Origin: Bosea sp. OAE506
GTDB lineage: Bacteria; Pseudomonadota; Alphaproteobacteria; Rhizobiales; Beijerinckiaceae
Direction of reading: 5' to 3'
Length of the DNA: 64,000 nucleotides
Assembly: GCF_040546595.1 (NCBI RefSeq)
Contig: NZ_JBEPOB010000001.1
Coordinates: 1,117,001-1,181,000, forward strand
Below, piece after piece: positions 7,878-16,771 of the stretch. The position numbers and the translations under genes were made by a program. Below the pieces are notes generated by a model. The model made no database searches. It was not told the origin of the DNA and saw only the letters and a program-made list of their open reading frames with translations. Within the stretch, counting starts at the first letter, position 1; every line of letters starts with the position of its first letter.

Positions 7878-8600
7878 ATGCAGTCCTCGATCTATGTCGG
7901 CCTGTCCTCCCAGCTCGTGCTGGAGAAGCGCATGGAGACGCTGGCGCGCAACGTCGCTAACATGAATACGGCCGGTTTCCGAGCCGAGGAGGTCAAGTTC
8001 AGCACCTTCCTGTCGAAGAAGGGGCCGGATGCGGTCTCGTTCGCCTCGGCGGGGGAAACCTATATCAGCCGTATCCAGGGCGGGCTCGACAAGACCGGCA
8101 ACCCGCTCGACGTCGCCGTCGAAGGCGAGGGCTGGCTCGCGATCACCACGCCCGCCGGCACGGTCTACACCCGCGACGGGCGGATGAAGATGACGCCGCA
8201 GGGCGAGCTGCGCACGCTTTCGGACCATCCGGTGCTCGATGCCGGCGGCGCGCCGATGCAGCTCGACCCCGAGGGCGGGCCTCCAGTGATCGCCCGCGAC
8301 GGCATGATCTGGCAGGGCAACCAGCAGGTCGGCGCGATCGGCCTCTTTTCCATCGACCCTGCCGCCAAGCTGCAGCGCCACGACAATTCCGGCGTGATGC
8401 CCGACCGCCCGGCGACTCCGATCCTCGATTTCGTCCGCAACGGCGTGCGCCAGGGCTTTGTCGAGGGCTCGAACGTCAACCCGATCCGCGAGATGACGAA
8501 GCTGATCGCGGTGACGCGCGCCTTCGAGAGCGCGGCGAATGCGATCGACAAGGGCGAGAAGGCGGTGGACGGCGCTATACGCTCGCTCGGCGAAAGCTGA
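7878..8600 (+). CDS. flgF: Flagellar basal-body rod protein FlgF
   Basis: FlgF is a proximal rod protein. The 240-aa product has the rod N-terminal motif LEKRMETLARNVANMNTAGFRAEEV and the C-terminal block GFVEGSNVNPIREMTKLIAVTRAFESAANAIDKGEKAVDGAIRSLG. The ATG at 7878 is preferred over a GTG at 7872 because GGAGG lies nine bases before the ATG. It sits between DUF1217 and fliI in one operon. Confidence 0.95.
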   Translation: MQSSIYVGLSSQLVLEKRMETLARNVANMNTAGFRAEEVKFSTFLSKKGPDAVSFASAGETYISRIQGGLDKTGNPLDVAVEGEGWLAITTPAGTVYTRDGRMKMTPQGELRTLSDHPVLDAGGAPMQLDPEGGPPVIARDGMIWQGNQQVGAIGLFSIDPAAKLQRHDNSGVMPDRPATPILDFVRNGVRQGFVEGSNVNPIREMTKLIAVTRAFESAANAIDKGEKAVDGAIRSLGES

Positions 8601-8615
8601 GTGTAGCGACCGGAC

Positions 8616-9947
8616 ATGACTCCCATGAACGCCCTTACACGCCTCGAACTGGCCCTGGCCGGCGGGCCGCAGCCGCATGATCTGGTTCAGGTCAGCGGCA
8701 GCGTTTCCGAGGTCACGCCGGCGGCGCTGCGCGTCGGCGGTCTTTCGCGCTTCGTGCGGCTGGGCGAGCGCATCGCGCTTTCGACCCATGGCCGTGCGGA
8801 ACTGGGCGAGGCGATCCGGATCGATCGCGACGGCGTGCTGGTGAAGCCCTTCGCGACGACCGTCGGCGTCGGGCTCGGCGCCCGCGCCAGCCTTGCCGGG
8901 CCGCTCGTGCTGCGCCCCTCCCAGGGCTGGAAGGGCCGCGTCGTCAACGCCTTCGGCGAGCCGATCGACGAGGGCGGGCCGCTTCCGGCCGGCGATGTCG
9001 CGATGCCGGCCGAGGGGCCGCCGCCGGAGGCGATGCGGCGCGCGCGGGTGACGCGGCCGATCCGCACCGGCGTCAAGGTCGTCGACCTGTTCACGCCGCT
9101 CTGCGCCGGCCAGCGCATCGGCATCTTCGCCGGCTCCGGCGTCGGCAAGTCGAGCCTGCTCTCGATGCTGGCGCGGGCACCGGGTTTCACGACGATCGTC
9201 ATCGGACTCGTTGGCGAGCGCGGCCGCGAGGTGCGCGAGTTCCTCGACGACACGCTGGGCCCGATGCGCGCCCAGGCGGTCGCCGTCGTCTCGACCAGCG
9301 ACGAGAGCGCGATGATGCGCCGGCTCGCGCCCAACACCGCCATGGCGGTCGCCGAGTACTTCCGCGACCAGGGCGAGGATGTGCTGCTGATCCTCGATTC
9401 CGTGACGCGCCTCGCCCATGCCGCGCGCGATGTCGCGCTGGCGGCCGGCGAGCCCGCGGTGGCCCGCGGCTATACGCCGAGCGTCTTCAGCACGCTGCCG
9501 AAGCTACTCGAGCGGGCGGGGCCCGGCGTCGAGGGCACCGGCACGATCACAGGCATCTTCTCCGTGCTGATCGATGGCGACGACCACAACGACCCGGTCG
9601 CGGATTCGATCCGCGGTACGCTCGACGGGCATCTCGTGCTCGACCGCGCCATCGCCGACCAGGGCCGCTATCCGGCGGTGAACGTGCTGGGCTCGGTCTC
9701 GCGCCTCGCCCACCATGTCTGGACGCCGGAGCAGCGCGGGCTGGCGTCACGCATGAAGGCGCTGATCTCGCGCTTCGAGGACACGCGCGACCTGCGGCTG
9801 ATGGGCGGCTATCAGGCCGGTGCCGATGCCGAGCTCGACAAGGCGATCGTTCTGGTGCCGAAGATCTACGAGGCCCTGCACCAGGAGATGAGCGCGGCGC
9901 TCAGCACGGATGCCTTCAAGGATCTGGCGAGCACGCTGCAGGGGTGA
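8616..9947 (+). CDS. fliI: Flagellum-specific ATPase FliI
   Basis: FliI is the cytoplasmic ATPase that energises substrate delivery to the flagellar export gate. The 443-aa product carries the Walker A loop in GIFAGSGVGKSSLLSM (about residues 168-183), the Walker B strand in VLLILDSVTRLAHA, and the F1/V1-ATPase-like block GRYPAVNVLGSVSRL. Length is normal. A second ATG four codons in is possible. It is the last gene of the DUF1217-flgF-fliI operon; a palindromic repeat follows. Confidence 0.97.
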   Translation: MTPMNALTRLELALAGGPQPHDLVQVSGSVSEVTPAALRVGGLSRFVRLGERIALSTHGRAELGEAIRIDRDGVLVKPFATTVGVGLGARASLAGPLVLRPSQGWKGRVVNAFGEPIDEGGPLPAGDVAMPAEGPPPEAMRRARVTRPIRTGVKVVDLFTPLCAGQRIGIFAGSGVGKSSLLSMLARAPGFTTIVIGLVGERGREVREFLDDTLGPMRAQAVAVVSTSDESAMMRRLAPNTAMAVAEYFRDQGEDVLLILDSVTRLAHAARDVALAAGEPAVARGYTPSVFSTLPKLLERAGPGVEGTGTITGIFSVLIDGDDHNDPVADSIRGTLDGHLVLDRAIADQGRYPAVNVLGSVSRLAHHVWTPEQRGLASRMKALISRFEDTRDLRLMGGYQAGADAELDKAIVLVPKIYEALHQEMSAALSTDAFKDLASTLQG

Positions 9948-9984
9948 GGGTGGTTGAAGCGCGTACCGTCGCTTTGGCCGCCAC

Positions 9985-10064
9985 CGTCATTGCGAGCGAA
10001 GCGAAGCAATCCAGGGAGCTTCGAGCGCGCCCTTCTGGATGGCTTCGCTTCGCTCGCAATGACG
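9985..10064. repeat. Intergenic palindromic repeat, family A
   Basis: Long imperfect inverted repeat: CGTCATTGCGAGCGAAGCG... at 9985-10014 pairs with ...CGCTTCGCTCGCAATGACG at 10035-10064, with a short central loop. It lies between the convergent ends of fliI and the FliL-like gene. It resembles the dispersed REP-like elements common in proteobacterial genomes and may act as a bidirectional transcript stop; both statements are inference. Confidence 0.75.
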
Positions 10065-10076
10065 GCGACGCCGCTC

Positions 10077-10532
10077 TCAGCCGCGGAGCTGGTCCTTGCG
10101 AACGTAGTTGAATTCCTTGACCAGCACGTCCTTGACGAGTTCGCCGCCGAGGCGGGCGTTGACGCCGGTCTTCACGGTCTTCAGCAGCGCGTCGATGTCG
10201 ACGCGCTCCAGCCGGGAGAAATCGACCTTGCCGTTGGAGTAGATCGCCCGCAGCGCCTCGTCGCGGACGTAAGGATGCGGCTTCACGGTCATCTGGCGCA
10301 GCGTGCGGGCATCGGCGGTGAAGACGAACTGCGCCGCGACATAGCCCTGCACATCCCCGTTCGCGATGATCGGCACATGGATCAGCGCCGTCTCCTCATA
10401 TTCGAGCCCCTCGAAGAAGGGGGCCTCGGCGGCCGGCGGCGTCTCAGCGCGCCAGGTCAGGGCGAGGTGGCCCGAGAGCAGCGTGACCCCGCAGACCCAG
10501 GCGCCGAGGACGAGCAGCCGCGCCGTGGTCAT
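10077..10532 (-). CDS. FliL-like single-pass membrane protein of the flagellar cluster
   Basis: The 151-aa product has one N-terminal membrane helix (TTARLLVLGAWVCGVTLLSGHLALTW) and a periplasmic part. The end, VDIDALLKTVKTGVNARLGGELVKDVLVKEFNYVRKDQLRG, resembles the C-terminal strand/helix of FliL-type proteins. The real FliL is encoded at 26773-27297, so this would be a second, divergent member; the similarity is judged by eye. It overlaps the upstream flgN-like gene by ATGA and ends the flgJ-flgN unit. A stator-associated role would fit but is not shown. Confidence 0.75.
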   Translation of the reverse strand: MTTARLLVLGAWVCGVTLLSGHLALTWRAETPPAAEAPFFEGLEYEETALIHVPIIANGDVQGYVAAQFVFTADARTLRQMTVKPHPYVRDEALRAIYSNGKVDFSRLERVDIDALLKTVKTGVNARLGGELVKDVLVKEFNYVRKDQLRG

Positions 10533-11008
10533 GAGGCGCGGGCCCGCGGCACCGGCGCGGCGGCGAGGCGCGAGGTGGCGGAATAGGTGCCGTCCGACTC
10601 GGCGTCGATCAGCGTGCTCGTCATGGCGGAGGCGATCTCGCGCACCGCCTCGAGGTGCATCCCGATCGCCATCCGGTTGTGCTCGAGCTTCAGCCGCAGC
10701 GAGGAGAGCCGCGCGATCAGCGGGCCGTCGCCGACCTCGTCGCGCATGGCGCGGAGCGCCCGGCTGGCGTCGAGCAGCAGCCGGCTCTTGATCTCATTGA
10801 GGCGGTTGAAGTCGGCGCTGCGCAGCGCCATCAGCTCGCGGGTCTCATGGTCGATCGCCTGTTCGAGGCGGTCGAGAACGGCCCACATGGCGCGGGAGGC
10901 GGCGCTGGGGGCCGCGGGCTCCTCCTGCATCGCCACGGGCGGCGGCACCAGCGCGGGGAGCGTGGCCTGGATATCGGCGAGCGCGGTTGTGTCGGACAGC
11001 TCGGTCAT
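10529..11008 (-). CDS. FlgN-like flagellar export chaperone (probable)
   Basis: The 159-aa product is mostly helical. A Pro/Ala-rich N-terminal region (residues 1-40) is followed by a long helix pair (AVLDRLEQAIDHETRELMALRSADFNRLNEIKSRLLLDASRALRAMRDE). This is the pattern of FlgN-type chaperones that hold FlgK and FlgL before export. The start at 11008 is preferred over a GTG at 11047, which would overlap the upstream gene by 35 bp. Placement between the rod-binding gene and a FliL-like gene, and the presence of flgK/flgL in the locus, support the call. It is family-level only. Confidence 0.65.
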   Translation of the reverse strand: MTELSDTTALADIQATLPALVPPPVAMQEEPAAPSAASRAMWAVLDRLEQAIDHETRELMALRSADFNRLNEIKSRLLLDASRALRAMRDEVGDGPLIARLSSLRLKLEHNRMAIGMHLEAVREIASAMTSTLIDAESDGTYSATSRLAAAPVPRARAS

Positions 11009-11012
11009 GGGG

Positions 11013-11645
11013 TCAGGCCTGTCGGAAGTTGGAGCGGGCGACGCCACCGGAACTGGCCGGCTTGGTCAGGTTGAGGAAGCGCTGCTCGACGGAGAGCGGG
11101 ATGGCGAGGTCGCGTGCATTGGCGCCGGCGATCCGGCCGTCGAGCAGCTTGTGCGCGGCGGCGACGGCGCCGTCGGCGGCGCCCGTGTTGTTGCGGGCGG
11201 CGATCGCGGCCTCGACCTTCTCGCGGAGGCCCAGGCCGCCCGCCTTGGCGATCTGGTTGGCGATCTGCTCGGAGAGCATCGAGCGCCAGACGCCGCCGGC
11301 AGTGCCGCTGCCGAAGTTGTTCGCCGTCGCCTCGGGCATCATCTGCTCGATGAAGGTCTGGATCACCTGCGCCTCGAACTGCTGCATGGTCTTGGCATTC
11401 TTCGACGGGACCGCTGACGCCATGTCATGGAGTTTAGCCGGCACAAGAGCGGCAAATTTCTCGCGGGCTCCGGCGAGGCCGGGGACACCCCCGGCCGGGG
11501 CCGCCTCGTCCACCGCTGCGGCGAACTGGGTGCCGGCGATGCCGTTGCCGAGCTTCTGGAGCCGGTCAACGGCGAGCTGCAGGCGTGCCGGATCGGCGGC
11601 GCGGGCCACATCGAGCACGATGTCCGACGGAGGAGAAATCGCCAT
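11013..11645 (-). CDS. flgJ: Rod-binding protein (FlgJ N-terminal domain type)
   Basis: The 210-aa product contains the FlgJ rod-binding domain: KNAKTMQQFEAQVIQTFIEQMMPEATANNFGSGTAGGVWRSMLSEQIANQIAKAGGLGLREKV (about residues 95-157). In enterobacteria FlgJ also has a C-terminal peptidoglycan hydrolase domain. That domain is absent here, as in other rhizobia, so the rod needs a separate wall-cutting enzyme. The start at 11645 has GGAAGG five to six bases upstream. It heads a three-gene minus-strand unit with flgN-like and FliL-like genes. Confidence 0.88.
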   Translation of the reverse strand: MAISPPSDIVLDVARAADPARLQLAVDRLQKLGNGIAGTQFAAAVDEAAPAGGVPGLAGAREKFAALVPAKLHDMASAVPSKNAKTMQQFEAQVIQTFIEQMMPEATANNFGSGTAGGVWRSMLSEQIANQIAKAGGLGLREKVEAAIAARNNTGAADGAVAAAHKLLDGRIAGANARDLAIPLSVEQRFLNLTKPASSGGVARSNFRQA

Positions 11646-11689
11646 TGTCACCTTCCAGGGTCGTTGAACGATCTGGTGCCGATGATGGC

Positions 11690-11721
11690 GGATCAGGCTT
11701 GTTTCAGGCTTGCGGGCGGCG
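11690..11721 (-). promoter_or_regulatory. Candidate flagellar promoter/regulator motif upstream of flgJ-like gene
   Basis: On the minus strand, CGCCCGCAAGCCTG is followed by AAACAAGCCTGATCC, 45-75 bp before the start. It keeps the GCAAGC core of the other flagellar sites but is a weaker match in the flanks. Confidence 0.35.
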
Positions 11722-11750
11722 CTGTTTTGGCGTCCGTCAGCGGCTCCAGT

Positions 11751-11867
11751 CCTCATCCCGAGGAGCCGCGGAACGCGGCGTCTCGAAGGATGCTTCAGAT
11801 GTCTCGGGAGCTTCCTGGAGCATCCTTCGAGACGCCATTCCCAAGAGAATCGCTCCTCAGGATGAGG
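11751..11867. repeat. Intergenic palindromic repeat, family B
   Basis: The outer arms are CCTCATCC (11751) and GGATGAGG (ending 11867). The inner arms are GCGTCTCGAAGGATGC and GCATCCTTCGAGACGC. The whole can fold as one long hairpin. It fills the gap between the flgJ-like unit and the FliJ-like gene. No coding capacity is seen. Confidence 0.75.
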
Positions 11868-11891
11868 CCTGAGAGGCGATCCCGGCAGCCC

Positions 11892-12290
11892 TCAGAGCGT
11901 TGCCGCCCGCTGGCCTTCACGCGCATCCATGATCTCAACGAGCGCGCCGTCCTGGTCGGCGCGGAGCTTCACCTTGCGGACATGGTCGGCGAGGCGGGCG
12001 GTGCGCTTCTCGCGGCCCGTCTCGGCGAGGACCTGCTTCGCCTGGACGATCGCGGCCGCCTCGAAGCGCGCGGCCGAGACTTCGGTCCGGTGCAGGCGCT
12101 TCGCGGTCATGTCGGCGAAGAGCCCGGCGGTCGGCCCGTCGCCGTTGAGCGCCGCGACCAGCGCACGGGATTCGGCGCGCGCCGCGGCGGCCTGCAGCTC
12201 GATCGCCTTCTGGCGCCATTCGGCGAGCTTGCGGATGCGCGACTGGATCGACAGCATCCGCTCGATCGCCTTGAGTCGCTGGCCCTGCAT
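11892..12290 (-). CDS. FliJ-like coiled-coil protein (probable)
   Basis: The 132-aa product is almost entirely helical and charged: LKAIERMLSIQSRIRKLAEWRQKAIELQAAAARAESRALVAAL, then a C-terminal helix ARLADHVRKVKLRADQDGALVEIMD. Size and composition match FliJ-type export ATPase stalk or chaperone proteins, but sequence identity to FliJ is not obvious by eye. It begins 6 bp after fliR in the flhA-fliR run, so a role in flagellar export is likely. Confidence 0.65.
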   Translation of the reverse strand: MQGQRLKAIERMLSIQSRIRKLAEWRQKAIELQAAAARAESRALVAALNGDGPTAGLFADMTAKRLHRTEVSAARFEAAAIVQAKQVLAETGREKRTARLADHVRKVKLRADQDGALVEIMDAREGQRAATL

Positions 12291-12296
12291 CTCCGC

Positions 12297-13049
12297 TCAG
12301 CCCCGCGCCAGCCAGGTGGAGAAGGCGGTGATGAACAGGCTCAGCGCCTCCGGCCCCGAGAAGTAGAGCAGGAACAGCCCGCCCGCGATGACGAAGGGCA
12401 GCGAGATGAAATAGACCGGGATCTGCGGCGTCAGCTTGTTCATCAGGCCGATCGCGAGATTGACGATCACCGCATAGATGATGAAGGGGCTGCCGACGCG
12501 CAGGGCCAGATTGAAGGTCTCGGACGCTCGGTCGGCGATCTGGATCAGCCCGGCCTGAGCGTCGAGCGGCGTGCCCGGCGCGATGCGGCTGTAGGAGCCC
12601 GCCAGCGCGCGGATGACCTCGGCGTGCTGGTTGGTGACGAACATCAGCGTCGCCGCCGTCAGGGTGATCAGCGTCACGAAGGGGGCGGAGGCCTCGGCCT
12701 CGTCGATCGGCAGGCCCGGCAGCTGGCCGAGGCCGGCGGTCGTCGCCATCGCGGTCGCGATGGTCTGCAGCGCCAGGAAGAAGAAGCGCGCCATCAGCCC
12801 GATCAGCGCTCCGGTCATCGTCTCCGCGAGCACGACGCGCAGCAGCGTGGCCGGGCCCGGCGAGACGAGATGGGCGAAGGCCGGCAGCACGTAAGGCGTC
12901 AGCGCCAGGGTGACGCCGACGGCGATCATCAGCCGGAAGCGGACGGGCACGCGCGGGCTGGAGAAGCCCGGCATCAGCATCAGGCAGGCGCCGATGCGGC
13001 AGAAGATCAGGAAGGCATGCAGCACCGTGTCGGGCGTGAACGGCGTCAC
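12297..13049 (-). CDS. fliR: Flagellar export gate protein FliR
   Basis: FliR is an inner-membrane component of the type III export gate. The 250-aa product is hydrophobic throughout, with about five to six membrane segments and the family text [37 protein letters not shown] and the amphipathic [32 protein letters not shown]. The start is a GTG overlapping the flhA stop (GTGA), indicating translational coupling. Confidence 0.95.
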   Translation of the reverse strand: MTPFTPDTVLHAFLIFCRIGACLMLMPGFSSPRVPVRFRLMIAVGVTLALTPYVLPAFAHLVSPGPATLLRVVLAETMTGALIGLMARFFFLALQTIATAMATTAGLGQLPGLPIDEAEASAPFVTLITLTAATLMFVTNQHAEVIRALAGSYSRIAPGTPLDAQAGLIQIADRASETFNLALRVGSPFIIYAVIVNLAIGLMNKLTPQIPVYFISLPFVIAGGLFLLYFSGPEALSLFITAFSTWLARG

Positions 13050-15157
13050 GAGATCGTACCCAGCAGGTTGACCTCCAGCCCGCGCGCAATCTCGACATGG
13101 GAGAGGACGGGCAGCGCCGGGAAGATGCGCTCGACGATCATGCGCACGTAAGGCCGCGCATCCGGGCTGGTGACGAGCACGAAGCTCTGGCCCTGGTCCA
13201 TGCGGGCGCGGATCGCCGTCGTCGCCTCGGCCGCGAACTCCTCGATCAGGCGCGGGTCGATGTCGAACTCGACGACCTCGCCCTTGGCATCGCGGCGCAG
13301 GCTCTCATGGAAGGCGAGGTCCCAGCGGTTGCCGAGCCTGAGCATGTTGAGCACGCCGCCCTGGGTGAGGTCGCCGCAGATCTGCTGGGCCATGCGCATG
13401 CGCACATGCTCGGCGATCTGCTCGGCGCGGCGGACATGGGGCGCGATCTCGGCGACGACCTCGAGGATGAGGTGGAGATTGCGGATCGAGACGCGCTCGG
13501 CCAGCAGCAGGCGCAGCACCGCCTGCAGGCTCGAGAGCGACATATGGGCCGGGCAGATCTCGTCGAGCAACTTCTTGTATTCAGGTCCCAGCCGGTCGAG
13601 CAGCGCGCGCATGTCCTTGTAGGACAGGAGCTGGCCGAGATTCTTGCGGATCGTTTCGCTGAGATGGGTCAGCAGCACCGAGAGCCGGTCGACCGGCTGC
13701 ATGCCCTCGCGCCGGACCTCGTTGGCGTAGCTTTCCGAGACCCACATCGCCTTGACGCCGAAGGCGGGCTCGCGGACCTCCTCGCCCGGCAGATCGGGCA
13801 GGCGGCCGTCGCCGACGACGACCAGCATGCTGCCGGGGCGCATCTCGCCGGTGGCGGCGACGGTGCCGTGGATGCGGAACTCGTAATGCTTGGGCGGCAG
13901 CGTCAGGCTGTCGGAGAGTTTGATCTCGGGCACGACGAAACCGTATTGCTGCGCGAATTTCTTGCGCATCTTGCCGACGCGATGGGCCAGTTCGCTGTGC
14001 GAGGTCAGCATCTCGGCGGCGAGCTGCTTGCCGAGGCTGAGTTCGATCTCGGCGGTGCGCAGCGATTCCTTGATCGTGTCCTGGCTCTCGCGCACGGCCT
14101 CCTCGGCCTCCATGGCGCGGATCTCCTCGGCGGCCGCGGCGCGCTCGGCGTTGCGCTTGGGAATCGTGTAGCCGACGAAGGCCATCAGCCCGCCGAGCAG
14201 CGCGAAGGGCAGAAGCGGCAGGCCCGGCACCAGCGCCAGGATCACCATCAGGAAGGAGGCGACGAAGAGCGCGCGGGGATAATGCCCGAGCTGGCCGAGG
14301 ATCGCCTGCTCGGCCGTGCCGCGGGTGCCGCCCTTCGAGACGAGCAAGCCGGCGGCGAGCGAGACGATCAGCGCGGGGATCTGGGTGACGAGGCCGTCGC
14401 CGACCGCGAGCTTGACGAAGACGTCGGCCGATTGGGACAGCGACATGCCGTGGCGGGTGACGCCGATGATGATGCCGCCGAGGATGTTCACGGCGGTGAT
14501 GATCAGGCCGGCGATGGCGTCGCCGCGGACGAATTTCGAGGCGCCGTCCATGGCGCCGAAGAAGGAGCTCTCCTCCTCCAGCTCGAGGCGGCGGCGCTGC
14601 GCCTCGGGCGCGTCGATCAGCCCGGCCGAGAGATCGGCGTCGATCGCCATCTGCTTGCCGGGGATGGCGTCGAGGGTGAAGCGGGCGCCGACCTCGGCGA
14701 TGCGGGTCGCGCCCTTGGTGATCACGATGAAGTTCACCGTGACGAGGATGATGAAGACGATCAGGCCGATGACGAAGTCGCCGGCGATGACGAAGCGGGC
14801 GAAGCCGTCGATGATGTAGCCCGCCGCATGCGAGCCCTCGTTGCCATGCGAGAGGATGACGCGCGTCGTGGCGATGTTGAGGGCCAGCCGCAGCATCGTC
14901 GCGACCAGCAGGATGGTGGGGAAGGAGGAGAACTCCAGCGGCTTCTTGATCCAGAGCGCCACCATCAGGATCAGCACCGAAAGGGCGATCGAGAGCGCAA
15001 GGCCGAGATCGATCAGGAAGGCCGGGATCGGCAGGAACAGGATCGACAGAATGCCGATGATGCCGACGGCGAAGCCGATGTCGCGGCGGCTGGCCGGCGG
15101 TTCGCCCAGCACAGCCTTGGGCGCGACCTTGCCGGTGATGAGATGGGGCGTGGCCAT
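13046..15157 (-). CDS. flhA: Flagellar export gate protein FlhA
   Basis: FlhA is the large nonameric export gate subunit that converts proton motive force and docks export chaperones. The 703-aa product has about eight N-terminal membrane helices (residues 28-330), including the FHIPEP-type loop [35 protein letters not shown] cytoplasmic domain of about 350 residues follows and ends in [32 protein letters not shown]. Length is normal. It lies between fliQ and fliR. Confidence 0.97.
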   Translation of the reverse strand: MATPHLITGKVAPKAVLGEPPASRRDIGFAVGIIGILSILFLPIPAFLIDLGLALSIALSVLILMVALWIKKPLEFSSFPTILLVATMLRLALNIATTRVILSHGNEGSHAAGYIIDGFARFVIAGDFVIGLIVFIILVTVNFIVITKGATRIAEVGARFTLDAIPGKQMAIDADLSAGLIDAPEAQRRRLELEEESSFFGAMDGASKFVRGDAIAGLIITAVNILGGIIIGVTRHGMSLSQSADVFVKLAVGDGLVTQIPALIVSLAAGLLVSKGGTRGTAEQAILGQLGHYPRALFVASFLMVILALVPGLPLLPFALLGGLMAFVGYTIPKRNAERAAAAEEIRAMEAEEAVRESQDTIKESLRTAEIELSLGKQLAAEMLTSHSELAHRVGKMRKKFAQQYGFVVPEIKLSDSLTLPPKHYEFRIHGTVAATGEMRPGSMLVVVGDGRLPDLPGEEVREPAFGVKAMWVSESYANEVRREGMQPVDRLSVLLTHLSETIRKNLGQLLSYKDMRALLDRLGPEYKKLLDEICPAHMSLSSLQAVLRLLLAERVSIRNLHLILEVVAEIAPHVRRAEQIAEHVRMRMAQQICGDLTQGGVLNMLRLGNRWDLAFHESLRRDAKGEVVEFDIDPRLIEEFAAEATTAIRARMDQGQSFVLVTSPDARPYVRMIVERIFPALPVLSHVEIARGLEVNLLGTIS

Positions 15158-15205
15158 TCTGGCACCCTGTCCTGTCGTCGGAAATGCGCGCCCGTCGGCG
15201 CGCGC

Positions 15206-15472
15206 TCAGAAGCCGCGCTCGATGCGCCCGTAGACGCGCTCGGTGAAGGCGAACACCTGGGCGCCGGTGAAAGCGCCGGTGGCCGCCATCACGATCAGGA
15301 TGACGACGATCTTGGGCACGAAGGTCAGCGTTGCCTCCTGCACCTGCGTCAGGGCCTGCATCAGCGCGATGATCAGGCCGATCGCCATCGCGGCGGCCAC
15401 GGCGGGGCCGGCGCCGACGATGATCGCCCAGACCGCGTCACGCATCAGGTCGAGGGCGTCGGCCTCGTTCAC
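15206..15472 (-). CDS. fliQ: Flagellar export gate protein FliQ
   Basis: FliQ is a two-helix membrane subunit of the export gate. The 88-aa product has both helices (AVWAIIVGAGPAVAAAMAIGLIIAL and FVPKIVVILIVMAATGAFTGAQVFAF) around the conserved MQALTQVQEATLTFVPK loop. The start is GTG with AGG nine bases upstream, 10 bp after the flgD stop. Confidence 0.95.
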   Translation of the reverse strand: MNEADALDLMRDAVWAIIVGAGPAVAAAMAIGLIIALMQALTQVQEATLTFVPKIVVILIVMAATGAFTGAQVFAFTERVYGRIERGF

Positions 15473-15482
15473 GGCCGCCGCC

Positions 15483-15752
15483 TCAGGCTTGCGTCGTGGC
15501 GGGCTTCAGCGCCGCGATGCCGGCGATGATCTGGTCGAGCTTGGCATTGGCCGTGACCGACTGCTCGACCTGCGAGAGCGCCGCGAATTGCTGGACGTAT
15601 TGCGCCGGGTCGGTCGGGTTGGTCGGATCCTGGTTCTTGGCCTGGGCGATCAGGAGCTGGAGGAAGGTGTTGTAGTCGCCCATGGCGTTCTTGGCGCTCG
15701 TCGAGCTCGAGGTCGTGCTCGTCGTGGTGCTCTGGATGCTGCTCACGTCCAT
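15483..15752 (-). CDS. flgD: Hook-cap (scaffold) protein FlgD, short form
   Basis: FlgD caps the growing hook during assembly. Only 89 aa are encoded: a Ser/Thr-rich start, then the conserved FlgD N-terminal block MGDYNTFLQLLIAQAKNQDPTNPTDPAQYVQQFAALSQVEQSV and a short Ala-rich end. The C-terminal Ig-like and tudor-like domains of enterobacterial FlgD are missing, and it is short even for rhizobial proteins. The stop is followed within 10 bp by fliQ, so no frameshifted remainder is hidden downstream. Confidence 0.92.
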   Translation of the reverse strand: MDVSSIQSTTTSTTSSSTSAKNAMGDYNTFLQLLIAQAKNQDPTNPTDPAQYVQQFAALSQVEQSVTANAKLDQIIAGIAALKPATTQA

Positions 15753-15807
15753 GATCGGCTCCGCCGGGTTCGGGGTGGCGACCCGCCGGGAGGCGGGGCT
15801 GGTATCG

Positions 15808-16272
15808 TCAGGCGAGCTGGGCTTCGCAGCGCCGCGGCGCGGCGGACGCGACCCTCACCGTTGCCGTCAGGCTAGACCCCCTGGCCTGCCCGGAGCTTGC
15901 GAGGATGGCGGCTTCCGCCGGATAGAGCGCCCGCAGCTGCTTCAGCGCCTCGAAATGCCGCTCCTCGACGATCAGCCGGTCGACGGCCTGAAGCCCGAGG
16001 AGCACGTCGGCATCCTCGAAGATGCAGGCGGTCGTCATCAGCATCCGGTCGAAGAGCAGCCGGGCGGCGCCGGCGTTCTTCGGGTCGATCAGCATGGTCT
16101 GGACGACGAAATAGAGCTGCCGCAGTGGCGTCGTCGTCTCGTCGGGCTGGATGACATGGGTCTCGAGCAGGAAGGTCGCGTCGTTCATCAGCTCGAGGCT
16201 GACCTTGCGGTCGAAGCGCAGGATCGCCCCGTTGATGTAGATCTTCTCGTTGGCGCGCAGAGAGAGGTTCAT
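15808..16272 (-). CDS. flbT: Flagellin biosynthesis repressor FlbT
   Basis: FlbT binds flagellin mRNA and represses its translation until the hook is complete (known from Caulobacter and Brucella relatives). The 154-aa product starts MNLSLRANEKIYINGAILRFDRKVSLELMNDATFLLETHVI, the family N-terminus. The middle reads TTPLRQLYFVVQTMLIDP. The start at 16272 is chosen over an ATG at 16284 because the latter sits directly on the AGGA. It is next to flaF, its functional partner. Confidence 0.93.
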   Translation of the reverse strand: MNLSLRANEKIYINGAILRFDRKVSLELMNDATFLLETHVIQPDETTTPLRQLYFVVQTMLIDPKNAGAARLLFDRMLMTTACIFEDADVLLGLQAVDRLIVEERHFEALKQLRALYPAEAAILASSGQARGSSLTATVRVASAAPRRCEAQLA

Positions 16273-16292
16273 CGGCTTGCCCATCCTCCGGC

Positions 16293-16640
16293 TCAGGCCA
16301 GGCTGTCGCGGATCATCTTGTTGACGTCGATGACCGATTCGAAATCCTCGGACTGTCCCAGCCGCAGCGCCTCGCCCTGGCGCAGGGCAAAGAGGCCGAT
16401 CGAGATCAGCGAGGCGCGCAGGTTCTCGGGCAGGCCGTTCTCGGCACTGCCGAGGTCCTCGATCAGCAGCGTCCAGAGACGGCGCAGGAAGCCGACCGCC
16501 TCGATCGTCTCTGGCGAGGCCGCCCCGGTCGGGCGTGCTTCCTCGAGCAGGGTCACGGCGTGGTCCAGCGCGCGCCATTCCTGGGCGCGGGCAAGGGCGT
16601 AGTCATCTGCGGCCATAGCCGCATAGGAGCTCTGGTACAT
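16293..16640 (-). CDS. flaF: Flagellin biosynthesis regulator FlaF
   Basis: FlaF is needed for flagellin production or translation and acts opposite to FlbT in alphaproteobacteria. The 115-aa product begins MYQSSYAAMAADDYALARAQEWRALDHAVTLLEEA, with a downstream helix RRLWTLLIEDLGSAENGLPENLRASLISIGLFALRQ, both family-typical. It precedes flbT by 20 bp. A weak copy of the flagellar motif may lie upstream near 16665-16688. Confidence 0.92.
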   Translation of the reverse strand: MYQSSYAAMAADDYALARAQEWRALDHAVTLLEEARPTGAASPETIEAVGFLRRLWTLLIEDLGSAENGLPENLRASLISIGLFALRQGEALRLGQSEDFESVIDVNKMIRDSLA

Positions 16641-16771
16641 CGGGCATCTCCGGACGGTGGACGGGAGGGCGGGCTTCGGCGCGCAGCCGCCCGGTCGCGC
16701 CGGCGGAGCCGGAGCGGGAGGCGAGCGCGGATGGCGGGGCGCCCGGCGGCGTGGAGCGGCCGGGCGCAGGG

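Noticed and set aside
7530..9419. Long minus-strand frame across DUF1217, flgF and fliI
   Set aside because: It crosses three clearly coding plus-strand genes and has no family sequence.
13097..15529. 810-codon plus-strand open frame antisense to flhA and fliQ
   Set aside because: Composition is typical of the antisense frame of a GC-rich gene; FlhA and FliQ on the minus strand explain the region fully.
16665..16688. A further copy of the flagellar motif upstream of flaF
   Set aside because: CTGCGCGCCGAAGCCCGCCC shares only general GC-rich text with the consensus and lacks the CGCAAGC core.
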